A DNA stretch of 64,000 nucleotides from Ancylobacter sonchi (GCF_018390695.1 NZ_JAHBGF010000020.1:682001-746000); one strand, 5' to 3'. Numbered from the stretch's first letter, positions 8,364 to 17,322 are shown. Notes: generated by a model not told the origin, from the letters alone. Made by a program: numbers and translations.

Positions 8364-8840
8364 TCAGTTGGCCTGCTTGCGTTCGATGCGAAGCGGAAAC
8401 TCGCCCGTGACGTGGAGGGCCTCGTACCCGTCGTCGAACCGCCCCAGGCGAATGAGCCCAGGATATTTGTAGTCGGCATGGAACATGGCCAGGTTTCCCC
8501 AGGGCATGAAATAGCAGAGGTCATAGGGCCGCTCATTGTCGAAGCGGCCGCTGCCTTCCTCGGTCAGCTTGCGGGGGAGATAGGCGATCTTCTCGTTCGA
8601 GCCGTAATCCTTGATCGCGAGGTCCAGAGGCAGCATCGCATAGAAATCGCGGGCCGATGGATTGTCGTACAGCGTCGCGGTCATGACGCGATCGGCAAAG
8701 CGCATGCGGATTTTCATCTCGGTCGGCGTCTGGTCGTTGGGATTTCCGCGTGTTTGACTGCGAGCCGATTGCGAGGCCAGGAGGTATCCGACCCCTGCCG
8801 CAAGAGCGCCGCGGCGGTTCACGAGATCGGTGGCGTTCAC
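8364..8840 (-). CDS. Exported cyclophilin-like fold protein
   Basis: About 158 residues. After an N-terminal segment with RRGALAAGVGYLLASQSA (Tat-like signal, residues about 9-26), the mature part starts MKIRMRFADRVMTATLYDNPSA and contains KIAYLPRKL and YFMPWGNLAMFHADY, which are hallmarks of the cyclophilin-like family (one-domain beta-barrel proteins without proven isomerase activity). The GTG at 8840 follows AGGG; an alternative GTG at 8882 would overlap the cytochrome gene by four bases. It is last intact gene of the IorAB-cytochrome operon. A frameshifted paralogue lies at 19109-19577. Confidence 0.75.
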   Translation of the reverse strand: MNATDLVNRRGALAAGVGYLLASQSARSQTRGNPNDQTPTEMKIRMRFADRVMTATLYDNPSARDFYAMLPLDLAIKDYGSNEKIAYLPRKLTEEGSGRFDNERPYDLCYFMPWGNLAMFHADYKYPGLIRLGRFDDGYEALHVTGEFPLRIERKQAN

Positions 8841-8878
8841 GCTGTTTGCCCTATGGTTGCTTTCCCCGGCGCAGCCAT

Positions 8879-10210
8879 TCACCGCATTTGCAGGACGATC
8901 GGATCGCTGCTTGCGGCGTTGGTGAGCTCGCGCAAGGTGCGAACCTCCTCCGCCGTGACCGACGCGGCCCTGTTGCCCCAGGAGCCTCGGATGAAGGTCA
9001 GCACATCGGCGATCTCACCATCGCTCAACTGGTCGCGCAGTGCCGGCATGCGATAGGCGTCGGGCACGCCGGCGGCGACCACGCGGCCGGAACCGTTCAG
9101 CGTGATGTTGATCACGGAGGCGTTTTCCAGCGCGAGCACGGAACTGGCGCCCGCGAGCGGCGAAATCCATTCGTTGCGGCCGCGCCCGTCGCTGCCGTGG
9201 CAGAAGCCGCAGCGCGCGGCATAGATCCGCGCTCCCGACGCCATCGGTCCCGCCGGCGCCGGCGCGGCTGCGGCCTGATAGCTCCACGGCGCGCCGTCCC
9301 GCGCGGCATCGCCCGGCAGCGATTTGAGATAGCGGGCGATCGCCGCGAGATCGCCGTCGGTCATGAACTGGGTGGAATTGTTGAAGGCCTCCATCATCGA
9401 GCCGAACACCACGCCGTGCTGGTTCCGGCCGTCCTTCAGGAAGGTCGCGACATCTTCCTCGCTCCAGCGCCCGAGCCCGGTATTGTGATCGTTGCGCAGG
9501 CTGGGTGCGTACCAACCGTCGAGCAGGGCGCCGGACAGGAAGCGCGGGTCGCGCTCATCCAACGCCACCTCCTGGAGCGCGAGGCCGCGCGGGGTGTGGC
9601 AGCTGCCGCAATGCCCGGGACCCTGCACCAGATAGGCGCCCCGGTTCCAGATCTCGTCATGGGCGGGGGCTGGCCGATAGCTGCCGGCATCGGCGAAGGC
9701 GAGGTTCCAGAACGCCAGCGGCCAGCGCATGTTCAGCGGCCAGGCGATGGTCGTCGGGCGGTTCTCCTGCCGCACCGCCGGCACGTGATGCAGGAAATAG
9801 TCGTAGAGCGCGCGCACGTCGTCGTCGCTCATCTTCGCGTAGGAGGGATGCGGCATGGCCGGATACAGGCGGCGCCCATCGGGCGCGACGCCGCGGCGTA
9901 CCGCATTGTCGAACTGCGCGAGCGTGTAGCCGCCGATGCCGGTCTCGCGGTCCGGCGTGATGTTGGTGGAAAAGATCGTGCCCAGCGGCGTGCCCATGGC
10001 GAGGCCGCCGGTGAACGCCTTGCCTCCCTCGGTGCTGTGGCAGGCCACGCAATCCGCCAGCCGGGCAGCATATTCGCCGCGCTCGACCGGCAGGGGAGCC
10101 GTGGCGGAACCGACGCTGTCGAAGGGCGAGGCCGGAATGCGGGTGGCGAACCAGTATCCCGCCCCGACGGCGAGAACGGCGAGGACGACGAATGCAGCCA
10201 GCTTCTTCAC
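8879..10210 (-). CDS. Tri-heme membrane-anchored cytochrome c (dehydrogenase electron-acceptor subunit)
   Basis: About 443 residues with an N-terminal membrane anchor (residues 4-22) and three c-type heme sites: CVACH at 54-58, CGSCH at 201-205 and CGFCH at 334-338. This is the layout of the cytochrome subunit of membrane-bound alcohol/aldehyde dehydrogenases, which passes electrons to ubiquinone or an oxidase from the periplasmic side. The GTG at 10210 was chosen because AGAGG sits six bases upstream; the TTG at 10216 abuts that ribosome site. It follows the molybdenum-binding subunit by 86 bp containing a hairpin, and should be the electron acceptor of that enzyme. Confidence 0.93.
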   Translation of the reverse strand: MKKLAAFVVLAVLAVGAGYWFATRIPASPFDSVGSATAPLPVERGEYAARLADCVACHSTEGGKAFTGGLAMGTPLGTIFSTNITPDRETGIGGYTLAQFDNAVRRGVAPDGRRLYPAMPHPSYAKMSDDDVRALYDYFLHHVPAVRQENRPTTIAWPLNMRWPLAFWNLAFADAGSYRPAPAHDEIWNRGAYLVQGPGHCGSCHTPRGLALQEVALDERDPRFLSGALLDGWYAPSLRNDHNTGLGRWSEEDVATFLKDGRNQHGVVFGSMMEAFNNSTQFMTDGDLAAIARYLKSLPGDAARDGAPWSYQAAAAPAPAGPMASGARIYAARCGFCHGSDGRGRNEWISPLAGASSVLALENASVINITLNGSGRVVAAGVPDAYRMPALRDQLSDGEIADVLTFIRGSWGNRAASVTAEEVRTLRELTNAASSDPIVLQMR

Positions 10211-10234
10211 GGCCAACCTCTGATCGAAAGCGTC

Positions 10235-10259
10235 TCCGGGCGCGGCTGGCGCGCCCGGA
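10235..10259 (-). other. Intercistronic hairpin between molybdenum subunit and cytochrome genes
   Basis: A 9-bp TCCGGGCGC/GCGCCCGGA stem with a 7-base loop lies in the 86-bp gap. No T-run follows, so partial attenuation or mRNA stabilisation is more likely than full termination. Confidence 0.45.
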
Positions 10260-10296
10260 CGGGGGATGAGCGGGGATGAAAGAGATCCGCGATGGA

Positions 10297-12534
10297 TCAG
10301 CCTTCGCCGGCGCTCAGCCTCTGCTTGGACAGCGGCAGGCTGCGAATGCGCTTGCCGGTCAGCACGGACGCCGCGTTGACCACCGCCGGCGGCACGCCCG
10401 GCACGCCGGGCTCGCCGATGCCGCCCATCGGCGCGCCGCTCTCGACGATGCGCACATGCACCTTCGGCATGCGGTCGGGCGGCAGGATCGGGTAGCCATC
10501 GTAGTTGCGCGCCCGCGGCACGCCCTCCGCATAGACCGCTTCCTCGAACAGCGCGGAGGACAGGCCCAGCGCGACCGCCGAATTCACCTGCGCGTTGATG
10601 ATCGCCGGGTTGACGATGCTGCCGGGATCGATCGCCACCCAGACGTCATGGACCACGACCTCGCCGTCGCGCAGCGACACTTCGGCGATGGTCGCCACCT
10701 CGCTGCCGAAGGGCGACGCCATCGCGACGCCCCGCGCACGGCGGGTGCCGTCCTGCGCCGTGAACGGGCCACGCTTCCAGCCGCCGGACAGATCGGCGAC
10801 GGCCTCCAGCAGGGCCTTGTGGCGCGGCTTGTCGGCCAGCAGGCGAAGCCGAAGCGCGTAGGGGTCCTGCTTGCCGGCGTCGGCCATCTCGTCGAAGAAC
10901 GTCTCGGAAAAGAAGTCGTTCATCGAATGGCCGACCGAGCGCCAGAAGCCGATGATCATCGGGTCGTCGACATGGATCTGGGCGATGCGGCGGTTCGGAA
11001 TGGCGTAGGGCTTGCCGGCGATGCCCTCCACGGACGAACTGTCCACCTTGTCGGTCTTGCGGCCGAACCAGCGGCCGGCGGGGCCTTCACCAACCGCGAC
11101 GGCCTCATAGGCGACCGGAAGGCCGTTGGCGTCGAGGCCCGCGCGGAAGCGCGCCACCGCCATGGGACGCAGCGCATCGCGCAGGAACTCTTCTTCGCGA
11201 CTCCACAAGAGCTTGACGGGCCGGCCGGATGCCTTCGCCAACAGGATGGCCTGAGGATAGGCATTGGCGGTGGTGTAGAGGAAATGCCGCCCGAAGAACC
11301 CGCCCAGCAGCTGCGAATGCAGGATCACCTTGTCGGGCGAAAGGCCGGCCACCTTGGCCGCATCAGCCTGGAACATCTCCGGCGCCTGATTGGGCAGCCA
11401 GAGCTCCAGCGTTCCGTCCGCATTGAAGCGCGCCAGCGCCGATGACGGCTCCAGCTGGCCATGCGCGAGATAGGGCGCGTCATAGACCGCCTCGACCTTC
11501 TGGGTCGCGCCGGCCAGAGCCGCCGCCGCATCGCCCTCGGTCTCGAAATCGAGCCCGGCACCCGGCATGGCCTTGAGCTTGGCCAAGTGACCTTCGGTCG
11601 AGAAATCGGCCGGCATGGCATTCGCGGTGCCAGAGGCCGGCTCGGTCCAGTTCACCTCCAGAGCTTCGGCCGCGCGACGGGCCCGCCACCAGCTGTTCGC
11701 GAGCACGGCGACCGCGCCCGGCAGCCGGTGCACCGAGTGCACGCCGGGCATCGCCCGAACCTGCGCCTCGTTCGAGATGTCGCCGGGCTCCATGCCGAGG
11801 CGCCGAGCGTGCTGGACCGCGCCATACAGCATGTCGTCGACCGTCTGGTCGATGGCGTAGCGCGCCTTGCCGGTGCTTTTCGCATGGATATCCAGCCGGG
11901 CGAACGGCTTGCCGATCCAGCGGAAATCCGCCCGCTCGCGAAGCGTGACATTCTCCGGCACGGGCAGGGCCGCAGCGGCGCCGGCCAGATCGCCGTAAGC
12001 GAGGCTTCGGCCGCTCGCCGCGTGTACGACGCGCCCGGGCTCGGTGGTCAATTCGGCAAGCGGCACGCCCAGCTGCACGGCGGCCGCCTGCAGCAGCATC
12101 TGGCGGGCGGCGGCGCCAAGCCGGCGCATGGCGTCGTAGCTCAGCCGCACCGACATGCTGCCGCCGGTGAAGCGCATGCCGCCGATCAGCAGATAGTCGG
12201 GGCCGGGAGGGGCCGGCTCCATCACGAACTGTGTCGGCTCGACGTCGAGCTCCTCGCCGACGATCTGCGCCAGTGCCGTGAAGATGCCCTGTCCGCCCTC
12301 CATGAACGGGCTGCGGAACAGGACGGTGCCGTCGGGGCGGATTTCAAGAAACGCGTTGACGCGCGTGCCGGGCTTGATGGCCGGCGCGTCGGCCTGCTGG
12401 GCGCGCGCCTGCCGTGCGGGGAGCGCGACCCCGAGCACGAGGGCACCGAGCGAGGCGCCGAGGAAGCCACGGCGCGAAAGGTTGAGCGGCGCGCCGGTCG
12501 AGGAGGCCTGGGCAGGAACCGTCATGTCGTTCAT
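10297..12534 (-). CDS. Molybdopterin-binding subunit of an aldehyde/isoquinoline-type dehydrogenase (IorB-like)
   Basis: About 745 residues; catalytic molybdenum subunit of the xanthine oxidase family in its two-subunit periplasmic form. A Tat motif SRRGFLGASLGAL is at residues about 19-31. Molybdopterin-contacting stretches include SPFMEGGQGIFTALAQ near residue 75 and LLGGFFGRHF near residue 410; the catalytic Glu is in GGIGEPGVPGVPP near the C-terminus. The ATG at 12534 follows GGGAGA. It is 13 bp downstream of the [2Fe-2S] subunit and upstream of the tri-heme cytochrome, a complete IorA-IorB-cytochrome chain. Substrate may be an aldehyde or N-heterocycle; not decidable here. Confidence 0.92.
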   Translation of the reverse strand: MNDMTVPAQASSTGAPLNLSRRGFLGASLGALVLGVALPARQARAQQADAPAIKPGTRVNAFLEIRPDGTVLFRSPFMEGGQGIFTALAQIVGEELDVEPTQFVMEPAPPGPDYLLIGGMRFTGGSMSVRLSYDAMRRLGAAARQMLLQAAAVQLGVPLAELTTEPGRVVHAASGRSLAYGDLAGAAAALPVPENVTLRERADFRWIGKPFARLDIHAKSTGKARYAIDQTVDDMLYGAVQHARRLGMEPGDISNEAQVRAMPGVHSVHRLPGAVAVLANSWWRARRAAEALEVNWTEPASGTANAMPADFSTEGHLAKLKAMPGAGLDFETEGDAAAALAGATQKVEAVYDAPYLAHGQLEPSSALARFNADGTLELWLPNQAPEMFQADAAKVAGLSPDKVILHSQLLGGFFGRHFLYTTANAYPQAILLAKASGRPVKLLWSREEEFLRDALRPMAVARFRAGLDANGLPVAYEAVAVGEGPAGRWFGRKTDKVDSSSVEGIAGKPYAIPNRRIAQIHVDDPMIIGFWRSVGHSMNDFFSETFFDEMADAGKQDPYALRLRLLADKPRHKALLEAVADLSGGWKRGPFTAQDGTRRARGVAMASPFGSEVATIAEVSLRDGEVVVHDVWVAIDPGSIVNPAIINAQVNSAVALGLSSALFEEAVYAEGVPRARNYDGYPILPPDRMPKVHVRIVESGAPMGGIGEPGVPGVPPAVVNAASVLTGKRIRSLPLSKQRLSAGEG

Positions 12535-12547
12535 GGCCGCGTCTCCC

Positions 12548-12994
12548 TCAAGCCTGCGCCGCTTCGCGGACGGCGGCCGCGATCGCGTTATACGTTCCGC
12601 AGCGGCACAGATTGACCATGGCGCCGGCGATCTCCTCGTCGGTCGGCCGCGCGCTCTGCTTCAGCAGCGCCGTCGCGGCCATCACCTGCCCCGACTGGCA
12701 GTAGCCGCATTGCGGCACCTGCTGTGCCACCCAGGCCTCGACGACCTTCTGGCCGACCGGATCGGTTTCGATCGCTTCGATCGTCATGATCTTTGCGCCG
12801 GCCACGGTCTCGACCGGGGTCACGCAGGAGCGCGTCGCCTGCCCGTGGACCAGAACGGTGCACGCCCCGCACTGGGCGAGCCCGCAGCCATATTTCGTGC
12901 CCGTCATGCCGAGTTCGTCGCGCAGCACCCACAGCAGCGGAGTGTCCGGCTCGATGTCGACCTGATGCGTCTGACCGTTGATCGTAAGTTCCAC
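12548..12994 (-). CDS. [2Fe-2S] subunit of the molybdenum hydroxylase (IorA-like)
   Basis: About 148 residues. The N-terminal plant-ferredoxin-type cluster is ligated by C37, C42, C45 and C57 (GCGLAQCGACTV), and the C-terminal helical cluster by C96, C99, C130 and C132 (QCGYCQ and LCRCGTYN). It moves electrons from the molybdenum centre to the cytochrome. The GTG at 12994 has GAGGAG seven bases upstream. It carries no signal peptide, so it is presumably exported in complex with the Tat-tagged IorB-like subunit. First gene of the operon; a LysR-type box lies about 165 bp upstream. Confidence 0.95.
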   Translation of the reverse strand: MELTINGQTHQVDIEPDTPLLWVLRDELGMTGTKYGCGLAQCGACTVLVHGQATRSCVTPVETVAGAKIMTIEAIETDPVGQKVVEAWVAQQVPQCGYCQSGQVMAATALLKQSARPTDEEIAGAMVNLCRCGTYNAIAAAVREAAQA

Positions 12995-13158
12995 GGCGTT
13001 GCTCCTCGATAGGCGTCCGGCACGGTGAACGAGGCAGGAAAAACCTCCCCGCGTAACCGGCGACATGGCGAGCCATCGACAGATGGCGCGCAGTTTAGAG
13101 GAGGTCGATAGTAGGCCAGATGCGGGGGCGGAATTAGAGGGCGCTCGACGCTAGAACC

Positions 13159-13175
13159 TATGAACGCATCTCATA
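13159..13175. promoter_or_regulatory. LysR-type box TATGA-N7-TCATA
   Basis: A 5-bp inverted repeat with 7-bp spacer, containing the T-N11-A core of LysR sites, lies midway in the 338-bp divergent region between iorA-like (start 12994) and the LysR gene (start 13333). The same motif recurs at 14249-14264 inside a hairpin, at 17418 and at 18845. Apart from a direct repeat AATCCCAT at 13201 and 13214, nothing else is evident in this spacer. Confidence 0.6.
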
Positions 13176-13332
13176 AATGGCCCGGTGCCAAATAGCGCAT
13201 AATCCCATAGGAAAATCCCATGATCGCCAGGATGCACGTCTCGGGAGCGGCTCCGCTGTTGCGGTCTCCCTCAGGGCCATGCGCGGGTCCGGCAGTTTTC
13301 CGGCACCCGGCAGGCCAACAGCGAGACAGGAA

Positions 13333-14235
13333 ATGAGTCGAGAGAATCTCAGCGATCTGCAGGTCTTTCTCGCGGTTGCTCGGGAGCGGAGTTTCACCCG
13401 CGCCGCCGCCAGATTGGGGGTCTCGCAATCGGCGCTCAGCCACACCATCAAGCTGCTGGAAGCGAGGCTGGGCGTGCGACTGCTGTCGCGCACCACGCGC
13501 GCCGTCACGCCGACCGAGGCCGGAGCCAAGTTGATCGAGGGAATCGGCACCCATTTCGATCACATCGAAAGGGCGGTGGATGCCCTCAACGCGCTGCGCG
13601 AGAAGCCGGCCGGTACCATACGCATCGCCGCTTCCGACCATGCCATCCGGTACATCCTCTGGCCGAAGTTGCGAGGCTTCCTGCCGCAATACCCGGATAT
13701 CAAGGTCGAACTGACCCTGGACAACGGCCTCACCGACATCGTGACCGAGCGCTACGACGCCGGCGTGCGCATCGGCGAACTGGTCGCGAAGGACATGATC
13801 TCGGTGCGCATCGCGCCGGATCTGCGCCTCGCCGTCGTCGGCACGCCGTCCTATTTCGAGCGGCACGGGACGCCGGAGCATCCCAAGGATCTCCTCGGGC
13901 ATCACTGCATCAACTTCCGGCTGACCGGCTCCGGTTCGCTCTACGCCTGGGAGTTCGAAGACGCCGGAAAGGAACTTCGCATCCGCGTCGACGGGCAGCT
14001 CGCCTTCAACAATACGTTCGACGTGCTGGAGGCAACGCTGGACGGCTTCGGCCTGTCCTACATCCCGGAGGAGATCGTCTCCCCCTTCATCGCCGACGGC
14101 AGGCTTGTGCGCGCGCTCGATCGGTACTCCCCCGCCTGGGAGGGCTATCATCTGTACTATGCCAGCCGGCGGCAATCCTCGCCGGCCTTCGTGGCCCTGG
14201 TCGACGCGCTACGGTATCGCGGCCCGGCCAGATGA
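13333..14235 (+). CDS. LysR-family transcriptional regulator (first of two close paralogues)
   Basis: About 300 residues. The N-terminal winged helix-turn-helix (residues 4-63: FLAVARERSFTRAAARLGVSQSALSHTI, in two helices) is followed by a substrate-binding domain of the CrgA type, with ALREKPAGTIRI at the hinge near residue 85. The ATG at 13333 was taken as it gives the standard start; AGG lies just upstream. It is divergent from the molybdenum hydroxylase operon and very like the LysR at 22066 (long shared stretches such as YDAGVRIGE/YDAGVRFGE and AKDMISVRI). It probably controls the divergent operon. Effector unknown. Confidence 0.93.
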   Translation: MSRENLSDLQVFLAVARERSFTRAAARLGVSQSALSHTIKLLEARLGVRLLSRTTRAVTPTEAGAKLIEGIGTHFDHIERAVDALNALREKPAGTIRIAASDHAIRYILWPKLRGFLPQYPDIKVELTLDNGLTDIVTERYDAGVRIGELVAKDMISVRIAPDLRLAVVGTPSYFERHGTPEHPKDLLGHHCINFRLTGSGSLYAWEFEDAGKELRIRVDGQLAFNNTFDVLEATLDGFGLSYIPEEIVSPFIADGRLVRALDRYSPAWEGYHLYYASRRQSSPAFVALVDALRYRGPAR

Positions 14236-14277
14236 TCGGCGCGCCTTCATGAGGATGTCTCATGAGGGCGCGCCGAT
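14235..14277. terminator. 19-bp hairpin after LysR, with the TCATGA box in its stem
   Basis: Arms 14235-14253 and 14259-14277 pair over 19 bp with one T-G wobble and loop GATGT. The hairpin starts at the LysR stop codon and separates convergent genes. No T-run follows. The top of the stem contains CATGA-N7-TCATG, the same half-sites as the LysR-type boxes nearby, so it may be a terminator, an operator, or both. Confidence 0.6.
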
Positions 14278-14602
14278 GTCGGTGGGTAATCGACGGCCGC
14301 CGATCCTGTCGATGTTTCGGGCGGCCCGGCCGGCAGACATTGCGGATGCGTTCTGCGGGGCGGCAATGGCAGCCGCAACCGAATTGTCCGAGCATCATTG
14401 AAGTAGATATGAATCGAACGGTAACGGTTGCTCCCGGCCAGGCGAAATGGAGCGCGGTTGGTACCCTGGCTCTTTGCGTCGCGAGAGAACGATGCTTGGA
14501 TGAACGCGCCGGAGCGAAATCAGTGCGTCCATCGCGCGCTGGGTATGCTGCGCTTCCGCCCTCGCATGCCTTTCCACACGGCTGGTCCCGGGGCGTCGCG
14601 TT
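14278..14602. other. Intergenic spacer with no recognised gene
   Basis: A 41-codon open frame from the ATG at 14276 to 14401 has no recognised family and no ribosome site; I do not call it. The rest carries short inverted repeats only. It separates convergent LysR and SDR genes. Confidence 0.4.
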
Positions 14603-15370
14603 TCAATGAGCGGTGAATCCGCCATCGACGGCGAGCGCGTGGCCGATCACGAAGGTCGAGCCCGGACTGCACAGCCAAAGCACGGCATCGGCGATCTCTT
14701 GCGAACGCCCCAGGCGGCCGATCGGCTGATCGCGCAGGATCTCCTTCATGGCATCGGCCTGCTCGGCGAGCATGCCGGAAACCATCGGGGTATCGATCGT
14801 GCCCGGGCAGATGGCGTTGATCCGAATACCGCGCGGAGCATATTCGAGGGCGGCGCTGCGAGTGAGGCCTATCACGCCGTGCTTTGAGGCGTGATAGGCG
14901 GCTCGGCTCGGCAGTCCCACAAGGCCGCCGAGGGACGAACAGTTGACGATGGCGCCGCTGCCCTGCTGCCTCATCTGCTTGAGTTCGTGCTTCATGCAGG
15001 CCCAGACGCCGCGAAGATTGACGGCGTTCACCCTATCGAAGTTCTCTGCGGTCTCATCGGCGGCGTCGCTGGGAGGAACCTGAATGCCTGCGTTGTTGAA
15101 CGCCGCATCCAGACGGCCGAATGTCGCGACGGTGTGCTCGACCAGACGGGCGACTTGGTCTTCATCGGCGACGTCGCAGGCGATCGCCGCGACCTTGTGT
15201 CCGGCCCGTTCGAATGCCTCGCGAGCCGCGGCCAGCGCGGTCTCGTTGATGTCGGACAGGACAATGGCGGCGCCGGCGGCGGCGAAGGCCTCGGCCGTCG
15301 CGAGACCCATTCCCGAGGACGCGCCGGTGACGAGCGCGACGTGCCCGGTGAAATCGTAGGTTACGGTCAT
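14603..15370 (-). CDS. Short-chain dehydrogenase/reductase
   Basis: About 255 residues, classical SDR. The cofactor motif TGASSGMG is at residues 16-23, the NNAG motif near 92, and the catalytic Ser-Tyr-Lys is in NCSSLGG and YHASK near 145-165. The Asp in SDINE after the second strand suggests NAD(H) preference. The ATG at 15370 has only a weak ribosome site. It is the last gene of the minus-strand group 17322-14603 (small peptide, ABM, DUF1330, cupin, SDR), with gaps of about 110-150 bp between members, so it may be co-transcribed. Reduces or oxidises an unknown carbonyl/alcohol. Confidence 0.92.
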   Translation of the reverse strand: MTVTYDFTGHVALVTGASSGMGLATAEAFAAAGAAIVLSDINETALAAAREAFERAGHKVAAIACDVADEDQVARLVEHTVATFGRLDAAFNNAGIQVPPSDAADETAENFDRVNAVNLRGVWACMKHELKQMRQQGSGAIVNCSSLGGLVGLPSRAAYHASKHGVIGLTRSAALEYAPRGIRINAICPGTIDTPMVSGMLAEQADAMKEILRDQPIGRLGRSQEIADAVLWLCSPGSTFVIGHALAVDGGFTAH

Positions 15371-15516
15371 GACTGTTCTTCTCGGATGCGCGGACGACAG
15401 GGCCAGCGCTGTTCAGGTGAGGTGAGGTCCGATGCCGCGCGGCCGCGTGCCCGGCCCTGAAAACGGGCCGGGTCGGCTTAGACACAGCGATGGAGGGGAG
15501 CGAACGGCGTTGCCGG

Positions 15517-15984
15517 CTACGGCGCGGCGTATTGCTCGTCCGTCACTTGTTCCATCCAGGTGACGTTGTTGCCGTCCTTCATGTAGGAAAGCGCGATATG
15601 GGCCATGGCGTCCGAGGCGGTGGCGCCGTGCCAGTGCTTCACGCCCACCGGAATCCACACGACGTCGCCCGCGCGCACCACGATGCGCTCGCGTCCCTCT
15701 TCCTGAACCCAGCCGCGTCCCGAAGTGATGATCAGCATCTGGCCGGCGGGGTGCGTGTGCCATGCGGTGCGGGCGCCGGGCGTGAAATTGACGAGGCCGC
15801 CGGTGGCATGGGTCTCCGCATTTCCCGGAAATAGCGGGGTGACGGCGGCCGTGCCGCTGAAATTCTGCGCCGGTGCGATGATCGAGCGGTTGGAGCCGGC
15901 CTCCGTCACCTGGATGCTTTGCGCCGAGGCGGGGGCGACGCCCGCGAGCACAAGCGAGGACGCCGCGAGAATTGTTTTCTTCAT
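15517..15984 (-). CDS. Exported cupin-domain protein
   Basis: About 155 residues with a cleavable signal peptide (MKKTILAASSLVLAGVAPASA) and a single cupin barrel. Metal-binding motif 1 is seen as WHTHPAGQML with a following conserved Glu position, and motif 2 as HWHGATASD, near residues 75 and 115. Similar proteins are often annotated with carboxymuconolactone-decarboxylase-like and SDR genes in LysR-controlled clusters, as here. The ATG at 15984 has AGGAAA seven bases upstream. It probably acts in the periplasm; activity unknown. Confidence 0.85.
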   Translation of the reverse strand: MKKTILAASSLVLAGVAPASAQSIQVTEAGSNRSIIAPAQNFSGTAAVTPLFPGNAETHATGGLVNFTPGARTAWHTHPAGQMLIITSGRGWVQEEGRERIVVRAGDVVWIPVGVKHWHGATASDAMAHIALSYMKDGNNVTWMEQVTDEQYAAP

Positions 15985-16131
15985 AGCTGGTTTCCTGTTC
16001 GATGTTCCGTCCCGCGAGATAGCTGTGCGGACGCGGGCCTCGGGCCTTCCGCGCATGAGGGGCCGCGCATGAGAGGCCCACGATCATGCGTGCGTTCGAT
16101 CGGCCGTTGCGCGAAGGATCTCGTTTAGAAT

Positions 16132-16530
16132 CTACTTCGGAAGACCTTGGACGATGTACGTGTTGGAGCGGCCCGAGCGCTGCCGCATCGGCAGGATTTC
16201 CTGATAGGCTGCCGAATTGTACCAGGCGCGCGCCTTGTCGATGCTGTCGAACTCGATGACGACGAGGCGGCCGATGGGACCATCGCCCTCCTTCACCTCC
16301 GCCTGACCGCCGCGAACGATGAAGCGCCCGCCAAAGGGCTCGAAGGTCGCCGCGACGCGCTCGCTATAGGGGCGGATGCCGTCGCGATCGGCCACCTCGA
16401 ACTCGGCGACGTAGTAGGCGGGCGCAGCCGGCGTGGACATCGTATCGGCATGGGCCGTGATGGCCCCCGCACCCAGCATCCCGGCCATCGTCAGGCACGC
16501 CGACAGAAGAAGGTGACGCTCGTTCATCAT
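16132..16530 (-). CDS. Exported DUF1330 protein
   Basis: About 132 residues: signal peptide (ERHLLLSACLTMAGMLGAG, cleavage near residue 27) followed by a DUF1330 ferredoxin-like domain, with the family's YYVAEFEVADRDGIRPYSER opening (split at short gaps) and VVIEFDSIDKARAWYNS core. These are dimeric small barrels related to ABM monooxygenases, function unproven. The ATG at 16530 (or 16527) was chosen because AAGAG lies upstream of it, inside the longer frame starting at 16542. It sits between the cupin and ABM genes. Confidence 0.8.
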   Translation of the reverse strand: MMNERHLLLSACLTMAGMLGAGAITAHADTMSTPAAPAYYVAEFEVADRDGIRPYSERVAATFEPFGGRFIVRGGQAEVKEGDGPIGRLVVIEFDSIDKARAWYNSAAYQEILPMRQRSGRSNTYIVQGLPK

Positions 16531-16585
16531 TGATCTCTTCATGAAGTGATCGTCGTCCGGCCTGAAGGCGGGCGTTACGCATGCC

Positions 16586-16987
16586 TCAGCGCGGCTTGGC
16601 GCTGAGCTGCACCGGGGCGGTCTCGATCAGTTTGCGGGAGCGGATCATCTTCTGCGTCGTCGCCACATATTTCTTGAAATGCGGCGATTCCAGATGAAGG
16701 AGGTAGGCCTCGTCGCTGGCGTAGATCTCGAAGAAACGAAGGCTGTTCGGCCTGTCCTTCTCGGCGACCGAGTAGATGGCGAGCACTCCCGGCTCCAGTC
16801 GGATCGCATCGTCCATCTCTTCCTTCACCGCGACCTTGTAGGCGTCCAGCTGAGACGGTTCGATCTCCAGTTCGGCGATGCGGACGACGGTTCGATCGCG
16901 CCCCTGCGCATCGAGGGTGTTCATTCCGATGGCTCCGAGCCCCACGCCGCAGATCGCGGCGAGGGTGAGGGAAAGCTTTGTGGTCAT
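16586..16987 (-). CDS. Exported antibiotic-biosynthesis-monooxygenase (ABM) domain protein
   Basis: About 133 residues with an N-terminal signal segment (LSLTLAAICGVGLGAIG) and an ABM ferredoxin-like domain: VVRIAELEIEPSQLDAYK, EPGVLAIYSV and the FFEIYASDEAYLLHLESPHFKKY stretch, which has the conserved His pair near residue 105. Such cofactor-free domains oxidise quinol-like compounds or degrade heme; here the target is unknown. The ATG at 16987 follows AGAGAAAG. It lies 55 bp before the DUF1330 gene, a structurally related protein, in the same direction. Confidence 0.82.
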   Translation of the reverse strand: MTTKLSLTLAAICGVGLGAIGMNTLDAQGRDRTVVRIAELEIEPSQLDAYKVAVKEEMDDAIRLEPGVLAIYSVAEKDRPNSLRFFEIYASDEAYLLHLESPHFKKYVATTQKMIRSRKLIETAPVQLSAKPR

Positions 16988-17100
16988 GACGACTTTCTCT
17001 GGCGCGGCACCACTACACAATCACGCAGCACGCGGCCGACGGTGGTCCATGCGGGGAGGATCGCCGCCGCGCGAGCGGCGATCCGTCGCCTTGGTCCCGG

Positions 17101-17322
17101 CTACTGGTTCACCGTGGCCGGCGCGCCGGTCTGCGCGGTCTCCTGCGTCAGAGCCACGGTCGCGTTGTTCCGGGGCGCGCTGTCGGCGCCCGGGCTGGCA
17201 GCAGCCTGCGAACGTTCGGTCGTGGCGGAGGCGGCCCTGTACTTGGCGGCGCAGTCGCCTTCGGCCAAGGCGGATGTGGCAGTGATGGCAAGCACCGAGG
17301 CAATCACGGCAGTGATCTTCAT
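17101..17322 (-). CDS. Small secreted protein of unknown function
   Basis: 73 residues: a clear signal peptide (MKITAVIASVLAITATSALA, cleavage after ALA) then a 53-residue Ala/Thr/Ser-rich mature part with a single Cys, without a recognised domain. Similar low-complexity exported peptides exist in rhizobia, but I cannot name a family. The ATG at 17322 follows a GAGGATACG ribosome-site region. A LysR-type box lies 96 bp upstream, so this is probably the first gene of the small-protein/SDR group. Confidence 0.65.
   Translation of the reverse strand: MKITAVIASVLAITATSALAEGDCAAKYRAASATTERSQAAASPGADSAPRNNATVALTQETAQTGAPATVNQ

Noticed and set aside
14276..14401. 41-codon open frame after the LysR hairpin
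   Set aside because: No ribosome site and no recognised family; starts inside the hairpin.
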